Positions 12,198 to 22,810 of a stretch of 64,000 bases of DNA are shown here, piece by piece. Positions within the stretch are counted from its first letter, which is position 1, and every line of letters starts with the position of its first letter. The DNA is from Helianthus annuus (lineage: Eukaryota; Streptophyta; Magnoliopsida; Asterales; Asteraceae): positions 79,523,847 to 79,587,846 of the forward strand of contig NC_035440.2 of the NCBI RefSeq assembly GCF_002127325.2. Direction: 5' to 3'. The notes under the pieces were generated by a model. The model did not search any database. It was not told the DNA's origin and saw only the letters and a program-made list of their open reading frames with translations. Both the position numbers and the translations under genes were made by a program.

Positions 12198-12295
12198 GAA
12201 GGGTTATAGCGGAGCTAAACTAAGAAAATAGAGAAGATAGAGAGGGGGAGTACCTGAAATTCGCTTGAAGATAGAAATAATGAAGAATCCCTCGA

Positions 12296-12303
12296 TTAAT
12301 ATA
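12296..12303 (-). promoter_or_regulatory. TATA-like box for the antisense gene
   Basis: The minus strand reads TATATTAA about 100 bp before the ATG at 12197, between the gene and the 3' LTR of B. The placement fits a core promoter with a short leader. No other promoter signal can be confirmed. Confidence 0.45.
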
Positions 12304-12458
12304 GGCTAAATACAGGGGGGTAAAGAGTAAATAGTACATTGGAAATTGCACATTGTCACTTCAAGGGTCTCGTCATATTAATTGCCTCGTTCTATGAGAT
12401 AGAATTTTTGAAATATATCCGTTGGATTGGTATACCAACAGATATATTTGGGGACAAT

Positions 12459-13198
12459 TGTTATGGGTCATTTTCTGAACATATATCCTGACTAATATTC
12501 TGCTTTTGATTATTTATTTGAGATCAGGATACCGAATCGGGATATTGGTAACATCCTGAAACGATATCCTGGTAATAACTGATTTGACCACGTGCAGATT
12601 AAAGGGTATGAGTCTCCAACGATCAAGTGGACTTCTTCTCCTTGAGACTGGGGCAAAACAGTTGGGAAAAAGACGTTGAAGCCGGAAGATGTGGACTATA
12701 ACGTTCACATGTGGAATATTCGCCGGATCTCGAAAAAGTAGGATAGTTGGTTGCTTCCTATTTACTATAAATAGATTGATCAGGTCAGATTAAGTCACAT
12801 ACACTCATTCGCACACTTTGCTCTCTAGTTATTAGCAACCACTACACACAAACACTTGTACTCAAATCTCATTGTAACACTTGGTTGATTCGTATCATAT
12901 CCTGCACTGTATCCTGATATTTGAAGTAATTGAAGAACAAGGCAGCTGCGATTGTCAGCTCCCGAGGTTTTGTGCCGGCGATCTAGATTGATCAAGGGCT
13001 TTCCTCGTACATCCTGTGTCATCCTTTACATTTTTTGCTCATTGTTTGATCATAGATACAGCTGTATATCCTGAGCCGTATCCTGAAACTGTTTTAGCAA
13101 ATAACTTAACTTGAATATTTTCAACACACATTTCTAGCACACTACCTCACTTAACTAATTTCATCACTAAATTGCTTTGGTAATTTTTGACCAAAACA
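12459..13198 (+). repeat. Element B 3' LTR (about 740 bp)
   Basis: Starts TGTTATGGG after a purine-rich TTTGGGGACAA stretch and ends ACCAAAACA, giving TGTT...AACA ends. A TATA box (TATAAATAG) lies at 12766-12774. Homology to element C resumes within four bases of 13198, which supports the right boundary. The left boundary rests on the purine tract and the TG start only, because the partner LTR is outside the window. Confidence 0.6.
12766..12774 (+). promoter_or_regulatory. TATA box in element B LTR
   Basis: TATAAATAG sits 307 bp into the LTR, in a position suited to drive the element's genomic RNA. It is followed by a pyrimidine-rich stretch in which a transcription start would be expected. 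Confidence 0.5.
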
Positions 13199-13466
13199 AC
13201 TATAATCGAGTTACGTGTTTCGAATATGTGTTGTCTTGCGTCACACCACGGCTATCGAGGAGGGTAGAATAGGTCCTCACTCAATGTCATCGTGAGTGTT
13301 AGTATGTGCGAGGTGATGTGTTATAGTGATAAAGTATGCGAAATACGCGAAAATACTGTGAAGTAGCGATGTAAGCGATATAGTTACATTATGATCCGAA
13401 TCTCTAGTGCTAGCCGTAACGAGTATAACGAGTAGTAACAATGCACGACCGTGCGGGTTGTTACAG
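13199..13466 (-). repeat. Element C 3' LTR fragment
   Basis: Homologous to the right end of 16189-16866, including the shared ATCGAGGAGGGTAGAATAGG segment, and ends in GGTTGTTACA. It has about 30 extra bases near 13420-13455 that the right copy lacks. The rest of this LTR should lie on the far side of element B, left of the window. Confidence 0.75.
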
Positions 13467-14045
13467 TCCCCTGCTTTAGGAAATTTCTTCCCGAATAAAT
13501 CCACAAGAAGGGTTGCGAGGATTGATGCGAGTGGGAGTAGTGATAAAAGCGTCAAGATGAGCGGGAGATCGATTGAAGATTGACGAGAGAGAGCATTGCG
13601 AAGTCTGGGCGATGGCGGCGAGGGACGATTCGTATAAAAAAGATGGCAACACACGAAAGGCGATCCAAAAGTGTTTTGAATTATCGAAAAGTTGACAAAT
13701 TCGAAAAGGTTTGGAGAAAACTTGTTTATGAAAAATCTTCCCATAGTGCGGCGTTAAACTACTTCGATGTTCACACCAGCGCTATGAGAGGAGTTTTATT
13801 AGGTTACTAAAAGATTTTAGGGTGACTAAAACTCGTTTTACGAAAGTTTTCTCGTCACGCGGTACTAACTTGAGTCGATTGTCACACCAACATTACAAGA
13901 AAATCTCGTTTTGTACAAAGATTTTGATTACATTTTTGAAAAAGTCTTGTAAGAAAAGCTTTGTTTACACAAAGGTTTTAATAATATACGAAAATTTTAA
14001 ATTTAAAGTCGGCCCCGCATGGCACTTTTCCACGAAAGTTTGACA

Positions 14046-15140
14046 ATATGGCTAAAACACTTATATATAGGAAGTACCAGCGGCGTATCCACCATGTTTT
14101 AGCCATATGGCTTCCGTTTCGTGAAGCAGTGTCTTGTGTGTCGACATAGTACTGATAGATTTTGATTTTCTTGGTCCAAGCGAAGAATGGTCGGACCAAG
14201 TTTTAAGAGTAGGATTGAGCAAACTGAGCGCCGAAGTCGTTTTCGAACTCAATTTAGCGACACGAGCGAGTGCGATAAGCGATAAGCGGTACACGATAAT
14301 TGATAGCGCAACACAAACATAAACATAGTAAGCGAAAACGACGGCAATAAACGAAAAGCAATAAGCGATAAGAGACGAGCGATAGCGTTAACCGTCGAGC
14401 GATAGGTGATGATTGATGCATTGCAAGCGATGGGAACATGCTATTTGATTAGATTCAACAACACCACAAGTTTTAACTGACATTAAGCCCCACAAGGCCC
14501 TTTTCCACGAAAGTCTGCTGCTATGGCTAAAACACTTATATATAGGGAGTACCAGCGGCACATTCACCATGTTTTAACCCTATCAGTTTCGTCTCGTGAA
14601 GCGAGGTCATGTATGCTAACATAACACAGGTAACATAGATAACGGTAAGCGATAGCGATAACGTTAAGCGATACACGATGAGCGATAGAGCAATACACAA
14701 AGCGATAGGGCGATACACACGATAAGTGATAGCGCGATACACATAATAAGCGATTAAGCGAAACACTCAATAAACCATTGAGATTGCGAGATAGATTCCA
14801 ACGATAATGCGATTGCGAGCGTGTTTGACTTACGAAAAGTCTAGCAATGACATGCTTTGAGTTGCGATTGAGATTGTTACGCCTTGCGATGTAGTTTAAT
14901 GTGTCGAAAATAAATTTAATAGTATACTTGGTCTAATAACGTTCAACTTGTATGGCACTTTCTTCACAAGACATTGGTTGGCATGGCGAAGCACTTATAT
15001 ATAGGAAGTACCAGCGGCATATCCACCATGCTTCCACCACACGCCTCTGCCCCGTGAGTAGGTGTCACATTGTGCCGACATGGTCAAGAAGCTTATATAT
15101 AGGAAGTACCAGCGGCGTATCCACCATGCTTAACCATGCT
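14046..15140 (+). repeat. Four dispersed stem-loops with an almost invariant 39 bp core
   Basis: Core copies lie at 14058-14096, 14533-14571, 14992-15030 and 15090-15128. Each holds TTATATATAGG, then AGTACCAGCGGC, then a TCCACCATG or similar end. In copy 1 the core is enclosed by a perfect 13 bp stem (14046-14058 with 14096-14108). Copy 2 pairs 11 of 13 positions. Copies 3 and 4 use different arm sequences that still pair in part. Longer flanking homology makes each unit about 110-150 bp. They occupy the non-coding part of C. Confidence 0.75.
14268..14770. repeat. GCGATA-rich simple repeat patches
   Basis: Irregular runs of GCGATA, ACGATA and AGCGATAAGC fill 14268-14410 and 14637-14765, between hairpin units 1, 2 and 3 of element C. 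Spacing is irregular (about 6-25 bp), so this is a degenerate short-motif array, not a true tandem satellite. Confidence 0.6.
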
Positions 15141-15489
15141 TTTAACGTTATGGCATCATTGAAACTCATTACGATCTCCGTGCATTGATCACAGTAATCC
15201 CGTGTGCACCCGTGATTAAGTTGTCCCTTGCACCTTTATCGCAACTCGTTTCAAGAACGCATAGTAGGGGTAAAACACATTACATAGTATATAGTGCTAG
15301 TATATAGTCCGTGCGCGAGTGCGAGAGAATGAGAGATAAATAGAGTCCACATTGCGTCGAGAAATAGAACAAGTTCAACATATAAAAGAAATTAACAGCG
15401 AAAATCGTATCATTACAACAGCATTGGAAGCATAACTAATGTTGTTGTGGAGGACTTCTTCGGAGACTGCGATTTTTGCTGAAATTCCT

Positions 15490-16188
15490 CAAGTCTGCGG
15501 CCCCATGCGGCAGTGCTGGGTAAGATGACCATACCAGTTGCAATTTGCGCAATAGCGACAGTTAGCTTCTGGCGGGTGATGATACGTACACGTTAGACAC
15601 AGGGGATGAGTTCCGTTGTAGGCGTGCTTCGATTGAATTGGGATTGCTTAGAGAGGTTCTGGTTGCGACAGTTGAGTTGTTGAAGAGTTTGGGCTCATGG
15701 TTTTTCGTTTGCGGCTGAGCTGAGCTTCCTGAAGCGATGCGTTATCATCGGAGGTCTGAGGACTCACTTGAAGAATCATCGGTAGAATCGTCGGAAGAAT
15801 CGATGACGATTGCTTAGTGAGCTTGTTTGACAGGATTCTTGGAGAAGAATCCGTCCAAGACTCATTTATCGTTGATTTCTGCGGCCAAGCGGTAGGTTTC
15901 TTTGATGGTAGCAAGTCTTGTAGCTTCGACAAAATCGCCCACACATTCAGGCAAGCCGCGAAGGTACTTCGTGATGGCTTTTTCTGAAGTGTTGACTTGA
16001 CTTGGGCAGATTAAGCTGAGCTGTTTGAACCTTGCGGTGTAGCTAGTATTGTCACCTTCGACTTGCTTGATTTTCCAAAATTCGTCTTCTAGTTTTCGGA
16101 CTTCGTGGGGAGGGCAGTACTCTTTCCTCATGAGCTCTTTTAGCTCATTCCAAGAGAGAGCATAAGCTGCGGAGATCCCACGTTTGTT
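15490..16188 (-). pseudogene. Gag remnant of element C
   Basis: The minus strand encodes a retrotransposon Gag core (SWNELKELMRKEYCPPHEV, LEDEFWKIKQ, FVEATRLATIKETYRLA) from 16180 to 15862. A stop follows at the ORF end (15862), and a second frame carries on. A zinc-knuckle-like cysteine/histidine cluster (HHPPEANCRYC, then GH and C) lies near 15585-15510. The N-terminus is missing because the frame begins at the inner edge of the 5' LTR. Compared with a normal Gag it lacks the first third, and no protease follows it. It is a decayed structural-protein gene with no coding function now. Confidence 0.75.
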
Positions 16189-16866
16189 ACGCCCCAAATC
16201 AGAGGATTTTACGTTGAAAAGCTGAGATTTGTTGTTGGAAAAGATGAAGGAGTGCATGTAGATCATAGAAGTGCAAGATTTGAGGTAGAAACTTACAAGA
16301 ATCGCGAGAAATCGAGAGAAAATAGCCTCAAAGCATGTTGGTCGAGTGAGAGCTGTCACATCACTTGAACAGTGATGTGACAAGGGCTATTTATAGGTGA
16401 AGAGGAGAGAAGGTGATGCAGTGCAATGGATCAGATGGCAATCCGATCGGATGGCCATTTGATCAAATGGTTATTCGATCGGTGGTCTTCGGCGAATTGC
16501 GTTTCGATGTTTCATTTTGTTCGTTAAGCGTTGCGATAGTACGGTTACCCATTTTCATACACACATTCATATATTTATTATAATTAGTCACAAGGGTCGT
16601 ATAAATATCCACATTCCAAAGTCTACGTTGCGATAATTGAGTTGCGCGTTTCGAATATGCGTTGTCTTACGTCACATCACGACTATCGAGGAGGGTAGAA
16701 TAGGTCCTCACTCAAAGTCATCGTGAGTGTTAGTATGTGCGAGGTGATGTGTTATAGTGATAAAGTATGTGAAATACGCGAAAATACTGCGAAGTAGCGA
16801 TGTAAGCGATATAGTTACATTATGATCCGAATCTCTAGTGCTAGGCGTAACGTGCGGGTTGTTACA
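16189..16866 (-). repeat. Element C 5' LTR (678 bp)
   Basis: Bounded by TGTTACGCCCC at 16189 and GGTTGTTACA at 16866, again TG...CA. The inner edge touches Gag-coding sequence directly. The tRNA primer site expected there is absent, which suggests an internal deletion spanning the primer site and start of gag. Confidence 0.65.
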
Positions 16867-17425
16867 GACATGAGTTTTTTTTTGAATATGTATCTTCAAA
16901 CCACTCATTAGTGTCATTCGTCTCTTCATGCCATTATAATATTCATCCATAACTCACAAAAAAAGACATAAGTCTGACACCAACATCTTTTTTTTTTGTT
17001 TATGATGTCCATCTCATGCAGCAAAATGTTATTTGAGTCACAACACCTCAGGGAAGAATGCATTCTCCGAAACATCGCGTAGAACAATATTGAATATACA
17101 AGAAACGATATTTGGCATTTTTGGCGTTTTACTGAAAAAATTGTGTATCTGAAAGAAATGTCTTTTTTTTGGAATCTTTGATGTTTGGGTGTTTTGGAGT
17201 TTTCTAAGATGATTGGTATATAGTAAAATATGGCATTTTGAGTAGGTTTGTTTGATGTTTTGGGGATTTTGGCGTTTGTAATATGAATGGTATATAGTAG
17301 AAAATATGGAGTTTCAGGTTCGGGGGGGGGGGTGTTTTTATGTCTGAGATGTTTTGTTTATATAGGGATGTGTTTTGGCCCGTAATGGCGTTTTATTCAT
17401 TAGTTTGGCGTTTTTGGTATAGAAG
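16867..17425. other. Unassigned AT-rich spacer with weak repeats
   Basis: No gene seen. Two imperfect copies of a segment of roughly 80 bp (GATGTTT...GGTATATAGTA) lie around 17188-17310. A short G11 run is at 17322-17332. Nothing else is recognised. Confidence 0.4.
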
Positions 17426-17979
17426 TGTAAAGACCCTTTTACCCTTAATGAAGCGCGTCCACTTAATAGAATTCGTGTTATTTACGAAAACGCCACCGTG
17501 CCAATCTAGTCCATATATTGTTTTGATCGGACGATCCATAAGCGTGCTCACCGTTCTCACACTTTACACCGTTTTCTCTAAATCTTGACCCTATATATAT
17601 ACCCCGTATATATATATTTTGCATTCATAATGTGTACGAACGGGCCTCGCCCTTCGTGAGTTTTCATGCCTCGCATAAATGAACCCACTTAACATCACAC
17701 GTCTCGATTATATTTCGTTCATTAAATTATAAAATAACTATATTAAATAACTAGTTATTAATCCGATTAAAACGAATATATGGACTATATATGTTATATA
17801 TTAAACATATAACAATATGTAGGGTCAATACCGTTTCGCTAAAGTTGTCGGTTAAACGACTCGTCGCACGCATCGTAGTTTGGTATTACATGTTGTTATT
17901 ATATATTAAATAATAATCCATAATATTTCTATAGTTAACTTTCTATAGTTAAACGGTGTCGAAAATCCGGGTTGTCACA
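17426..17979 (-). repeat. Probable solo LTR of a Ty3/Gypsy element
   Basis: 554 bp with ends TGTAAAGACCC and CCGGGTTGTCACA on the plus strand. On the minus strand it starts TGTGACAACCC, the start style of the Tekay-like LTRs elsewhere in this window. It has no partner LTR, primer site or coding sequence nearby. I did not find a clear 5 bp target duplication, so the boundary is tentative. Confidence 0.45.
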
Positions 17980-17984
17980 TATAT

Positions 17985-18284
17985 ATTACATGTTGTTGTA
18001 TATTTTTATATAAAAATAGGATTTGTTGACAACTAAATTTCATTTATCTCTCTTTGTAAATAACGGATGACACATGGTACCCAAGTGTACTGTTCAACCG
18101 TCCCCCTGAACTAATAGGGTAAAGAACTATTCATAAACATGTAATTTGTATGCGAAAACACAGATTGTAACAAAAAGAAAAGTTAATGGATGACACATGG
18201 CACCCAAGTTTATTGTTCAACTGTTCCCCTAAACTAATAGGGGGAAAGAACTATTTATAAACATGTAATTTGTATACATAATAA

Positions 18285-18329
<45 letters not shown>

Positions 18330-19009
18330 TAATATATTGTTTAAAAGTTAAGGTTATCATAGATACTTAAATACCCATGATTTAATAGTATGGTGATATA
18401 ATATTTGCCCTCATAAAAAATAAAAAAATGGTATGGGTTTAGGTCATTACAAGTATAAAGATAGATTAAATTTAGGTGTAAAAAATATGTTAAAAATGAT
18501 ATTTAGATTAATGGAGTGGTGGCTTATTGACAAAGGGCTAAAGGCAAAGCATTTAAACTACCTATGTTTGAAAGAGGGAGATTTTAGGTTCAAGTCCCAC
18601 AAACGACAAAGATTAAAAGAAATTTAATGTTTTAAAAAAAAATTAATATTTAAGTAACACTTAAAGGACCATCGTAATAAATCACGCAATTAATAGAACT
18701 TGTAATTTCTCGCAACTAAACAAAGTTTGTTTTCTCCTTCCATTTTCTAGAACAATATAAAAATGACCTATGTCTATAAGTGTGCCTTGCCAAACACTTT
18801 GAAATCAGGAAATTGATAAAATTGGGGTGTGGCTAGATACACCTCTATTTTTACTGTTTATACATTCTTTTCAAAAATATTATTTTTTATAATTTTTTAA
18901 GTTCTACCCTTTACCTTTTATATATTATATGTTGCTGTATATTGTTTATATAAAAATAGGATGTGCTTGACAACTAAATTTCATTTACCTCACTTTGTAA
19001 ATAACTAGT
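17985..19009. repeat. Direct repeats of about 85 bp and a nested tandem duplication
   Basis: 17985-18065 and 18921-19009 share TATAAAAATAGGAT, GACAACTAAATTTCATTTA and CTTTGTAAATAAC. Between them, two near-copies of about 95 bp (18066-18165 and 18188-18280) share GGATGACACATGG and CATGTAATTTGTAT. This may be a small duplicated or LTR-like unit, but no other hallmark supports a transposon. Confidence 0.5.
18284..18328. repeat. (AAT)n microsatellite
   Basis: About 14 uninterrupted ATA/AAT units directly after the second tandem copy at 18188-18280. Confidence 0.9.
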
Positions 19010-19113
19010 TTTTGCCTCACCTGTGTTGCGGGGCATTAAGCCGAATATTTATCTCTCATAACATGTACTTTCGGTTACTTTTACATACTACTCATAACAC
19101 GATCTCAAAAAAA

Positions 19114-19493
19114 GAGTTAATTGCCATTTTAGTCCCCATGGTTTGGGTCATTTTGCCAGTTTAGTCCAAAGGTTTCATTTTTAACATCTGGGTCCAAAAA
19201 GGTTTCATCGTTGCTATTTTGGTCCAACTGACTCAACTCCATCCATATATGTTAAGTCTGCCAAGGGCATTTTTGTCATTTCATTTAAAAGAAAAAGCAA
19301 TAAAGAAAAAAGGGTTAATAAAAAGAAAAATGAAATATGCCCTTGGCAGACTTAACAGATATGGATGGAGTTAAGTCAGTTGGACCAAAATGGCAACGAT
19401 GAAACCTTTTTGGATCCAGATGTTAAAAATGAAACCTTTGGAGTAAACTGGCAAAATGACCCAAACCACAGGGACTAAAATGGCAATTAACTC
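19114..19493. mobile_element. Foldback MITE, 380 bp
   Basis: The two halves are inverted copies of about 165 bp each (19114-19279 and 19329-19493), ending in GAGTTAATTGCCATTTTAGT and its complement. The loop is about 50 bp and A-rich. Both flanks are runs of A, so a poly-A target duplication is possible but not provable. It codes for nothing and fits a long-inverted-repeat MITE of a type common in plants. Confidence 0.8.
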
Positions 19494-19801
19494 AAAAAAA
19501 AATACATCGAGTCAACCAATTAAAACAAAACACTATCATTCTTTTGCTAGAAAAACTAAAACGATGGAAAAACTACCACTTGACACGAAAAAAAATTATA
19601 TCGAGCCAACCAATTAAAACAAAACACTACCATAGTTTTGTCAAAAAAAAAACATTGAAACGAATTTTACACTGGGGGCAAAAATCTTAATTTGATAAGG
19701 AATAAAAATACAATAGGAAAACTAGAAATTTGAGCTGAGGGCAAAGTCGTAATTTGGCTAGGAGACGAAAACACAAAACCAATGGAAAAACTGTAAATCT
19801 A
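19494..19801. other. Short duplicated spacer before element D
   Basis: A segment of about 40 bp (TCGAG.CAACCAATTAAAAC then AAAACACTA) occurs twice, near 19507 and 19600. No gene or transposon end is recognised. It stands where the first 460 bp of D's 5' LTR should be. Confidence 0.4.
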
Positions 19802-22638
19802 AACGGGGACTTAACGGCACGGGTAAAAGTCACGAGGCCCTTACTCGCAAATAATCGAGGCCCAAATCGCAAAGTTACCCCTTCGAAACCGAAAGGCCAG
19901 GTCAATGATTACAAAAGATTTGGAAATCGTAAATTACAGGCCTCGGGCGGGCCGCATTAAAGAAAGCATGAAGCTAATCCGGGCCGCGAGCCATCTGCAG
20001 ATTCGTTTCCTGACATAAGGATTCAGGCGGCCCGCGTCCAAGTTGCCTGATCCTTAATGCGGGTCGCGTCAAGGTGCCAGAAACATCACAGATTCACTGT
20101 TTGAGCTTGTAACCGACCTTGGATGCATTAATTGAAGCATGGGCGCCCCCTACATGTCCCCTAACACTCAGGGACAGCTGCTGATCATCCATGAACAATT
20201 ATCGGATGAGTTGTAATGATCTTATGCCCAAAATTTCACTATAAAAGGCAATGTAGTGCACCTTTGTTCATCACACCTTCAAACAACTCATCTGCTCATT
20301 TCTGGAGCTCAAAAGCATTTTTCTAACATCTCTGGTCGTGTACCAAGCTTCTGTAAGTATGCCTAACCCTTTGTGGCTTAGTTTTCCATAGTTTTAGCTT
20401 AAAAGTCAATCCGTCGTAATTAACGATTGACTTTACGATAAATCACAAATGGTCCAGTGGTTTGTCGAATCAAAGGTAGTTATATGTTGGTAATCATGTG
20501 GGCTTTAAACCCCTAAAAGGGAACCCTCTGATTCCCACTCTAACTAGTCCGAATGTCGAGTCAAACGTGCTTAGAAAAAGTCAACAGAATGCTATTTTAC
20601 GAATTTATGCATAATCGGTAATGTAGATGGCGTGTAACCTGTTTTAACACTCACATAACATGATAATAAGTATATTAACTAATCTAAGCTTGTTTGATCC
20701 GACCAATTACTGTTTTGACCCGGTTCGGAGCCGAAAGTCGCAAAACTTTGACTTTTGCTTTGACTTCAGTTCTGACCCGTTAAAGTATGATTTAGATATG
20801 CCTTAGGACTCTCTTAGGACCAGGTTACATGATGGTATAACCCTCTGTGACCGGTTCGTTGTTTGTCCGAGTCTTTTACACCTTTCCGTTAAATGCTTAA
20901 AAGTTGACCGTAACGCCCTTTTCAATTTAAAACGAGAATTTCGGACATGTGAAAGGACCATAACCTTAGTTACTGATTTCTAAGTATGTCCCTAAAATTT
21001 CACGTCAATCCGAGGTCCAGAATAGGAGTTATGCTAAATAGCGTAATTACGGAAACTTTAGTAACTAAACAGCGCAATTAGCATAACGCCTATCTAAACC
21101 CAGATTTCGACACCAAACCTTTTACACACTGATGTAAAATAATATTTTGGGATTTTTAAAGATTTTTATTTATTTTTAACCTGCTCATAACCTGCGGTTA
21201 TGGCATCGGTTCGGTAAATACCGAATATACCATTTTCAGACATAACTTGAGTTCTACAAGGTCTTTTGACCCGATTCCAGTTGCTACTGATTTTAAATAA
21301 TAAATAAAGTATTTTGGACTTTATAAAATGTTCGGGAAACTCAGATTTCCTGTAGAACTCAGAAACCTCTTTTATAATCTTTAAAAAGACCGAAATACCC
21401 CTACGGGGCATAATATGAACTTAAACTCGTTACGGGCATTATGGAAGGTATCCTACTGATACCACAACCCCTTTAAAGCATATTGAATTAGGAAACCTGT
21501 GTAGGACTCTTACGGATACCCGTTGCGCCTTTTGCGCGCACGGTTCGGTTTACGTAACTAGTTTACATAAACTAGCCGAAACGGGTCAAACCTTATCGTT
21601 TTGACCTCAAAATCCAGAGTGTGGTTATTATACCCATATAAAACAAGCCTTCAAACTTTTTGGGTCCAAATCACATTCCATTCCCGGTTTTCGCCTTTCA
21701 CGCGATTAAACCGTAATTATCCTTTGAAACTGACCGGTCTAAGCTAAGACTAAATTAAAGACCCGTTAGGATTCTAATAGGTTATTTTAAACCTACGTTC
21801 TAGAATAGGAGACCAGTAAAAGATATTTGCAATTTATTCGATTAAGGATTAATACTTGCTCAGGTAAATACTTTTAACTTATTTTCCGTTATACGGGCTT
21901 GGGTTACGATATATAAAATACCGCTTGATCGGGCATCAAATCTTCCATCGTTTGGTGGTTAATTGAATAATTTGACCGGCTCGTTTAAACAGTCTTGTTT
22001 ACTTAAACGCCTTTGGGGGGTTAATGACCATGTCCCGGATATCCCTGGCAGCATTTTACGAAATGGCCACGACCTAAGCGCGGAGTGTAGGCGTACACTC
22101 GTCAGTGCATAAATAGTTGATGTGGTGTGTCTATTGATCTTTAACCCGGTACGTCCGGGCTACTGAACGCATAAGGAACATGTAATTCGTTCACAAGATT
22201 ATAAATTTAAATAATTCTCCCAAGTTATAAAGAGTTTGTGCCTTGTGCATTCAAATCAATTTTTATTAAACCTTTTACAAAAAGTGTCGGTTGAATGTAT
22301 TTACCAGTGTAAACTGACGTATTTTCCCAAAAAGATTAAATGCAGGTACTAAGCGTAATTGGCTGGATATTTCTCCTTAGCATCAATAAAGAGTCTCGCA
22401 AGCTTAAGATGCCTACGTCTGTTGAACAATACTTATATTATTTTTATTTGATCCCATGTGGATACATTTCGACTATTCGTAATACATTGATATTACAAAC
22501 GATGGTTGAAATATATTTATCTTTATGCTTCCGCTGTGCATTCATATATTGTATGGTTTGACTATATTGTTGCCAACTACGTCACGGTAATCCCCCACCG
22601 GGCCCACCGGTGAGACACGTGGAAATCGGGGTGTGACA
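19802..22638 (+). repeat. Element D 5' LTR, lacking its first 460 bp
   Basis: Collinear with 30085-32924 from GGGGACTTAACGGCACGG to the end GTGTGACA. Nothing matching 29621-30084 is found to its left. A TATA box (TATAAAAGG) is at 20240-20248. Two tracts resembling GCGGGCCGC lie near 19945 and 20030. Confidence 0.88.
20240..20248 (+). promoter_or_regulatory. TATA box of element D 5' LTR
   Basis: TATAAAAGG, conserved at 30527-30535 in the 3' LTR. It is followed 25-35 bp on by CACCTTTGTTCATCACACC, a plausible start region for the element RNA. Confidence 0.6.
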
Positions 22639-22641
22639 GGT

Positions 22642-22654
22642 TGGTATCAGAGCC
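22642..22654 (+). other. Element D primer binding site (initiator tRNA-Met)
   Basis: TGGTATCAGAGCC, three bases after the end of the 5' LTR at 22638. Confidence 0.92.
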
Positions 22655-22810
22655 AACGTTGAGTGAATTAAACACTAGTCTTTTGTGTTTAATCTCAATG
22701 ACACAATTGCACATATTCGAGTCTAGACAAGAACATAGGACAAATTCGAATTGTTATTCCAGTTTGCCTTTTATTGTTTATTGTGATCTAAAGTTTTGAA
22801 AGCAGGAAAT

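Larger units (their letters stand above)
7179..13198 (+). mobile_element. Element B: Tat-lineage Ty3/Gypsy, 3' half
   Basis: The plus strand holds the second (plant-type) RNase H, integrase, a 3.6 kb region with an antisense gene, and a 3' LTR at 12459-13198. The extra RNase H domain and the antisense gene before the 3' LTR are known traits of the Tat/Retand group of Ty3/Gypsy elements. The 5' half lies left of element A, outside the window. The right end abuts the truncated LTR of element C, so B appears to have inserted into C. Confidence 0.75.
13199..16866 (-). mobile_element. Element C: gag-only Ty3/Gypsy element, minus strand
   Basis: Direct repeats at 13202-13466 and 16633-16866 are the shared part of two LTRs. 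The right LTR is complete at 16189-16866; the left is interrupted by element B. The left inner flank on the minus strand is purine-rich (AAAGCAGGGGA), the expected polypurine tract. The interior codes only for Gag remnants, and the remaining 2 kb is non-coding repeat. No protease, reverse transcriptase, RNase H or integrase trace was seen. The usual primer site is missing next to the 5' LTR. Confidence 0.7.

Noticed and set aside
19010..19050. Possible Helitron end (CTAG then a G/C-rich stretch)
   Set aside because: The hairpin is too imperfect and no TC end was found.
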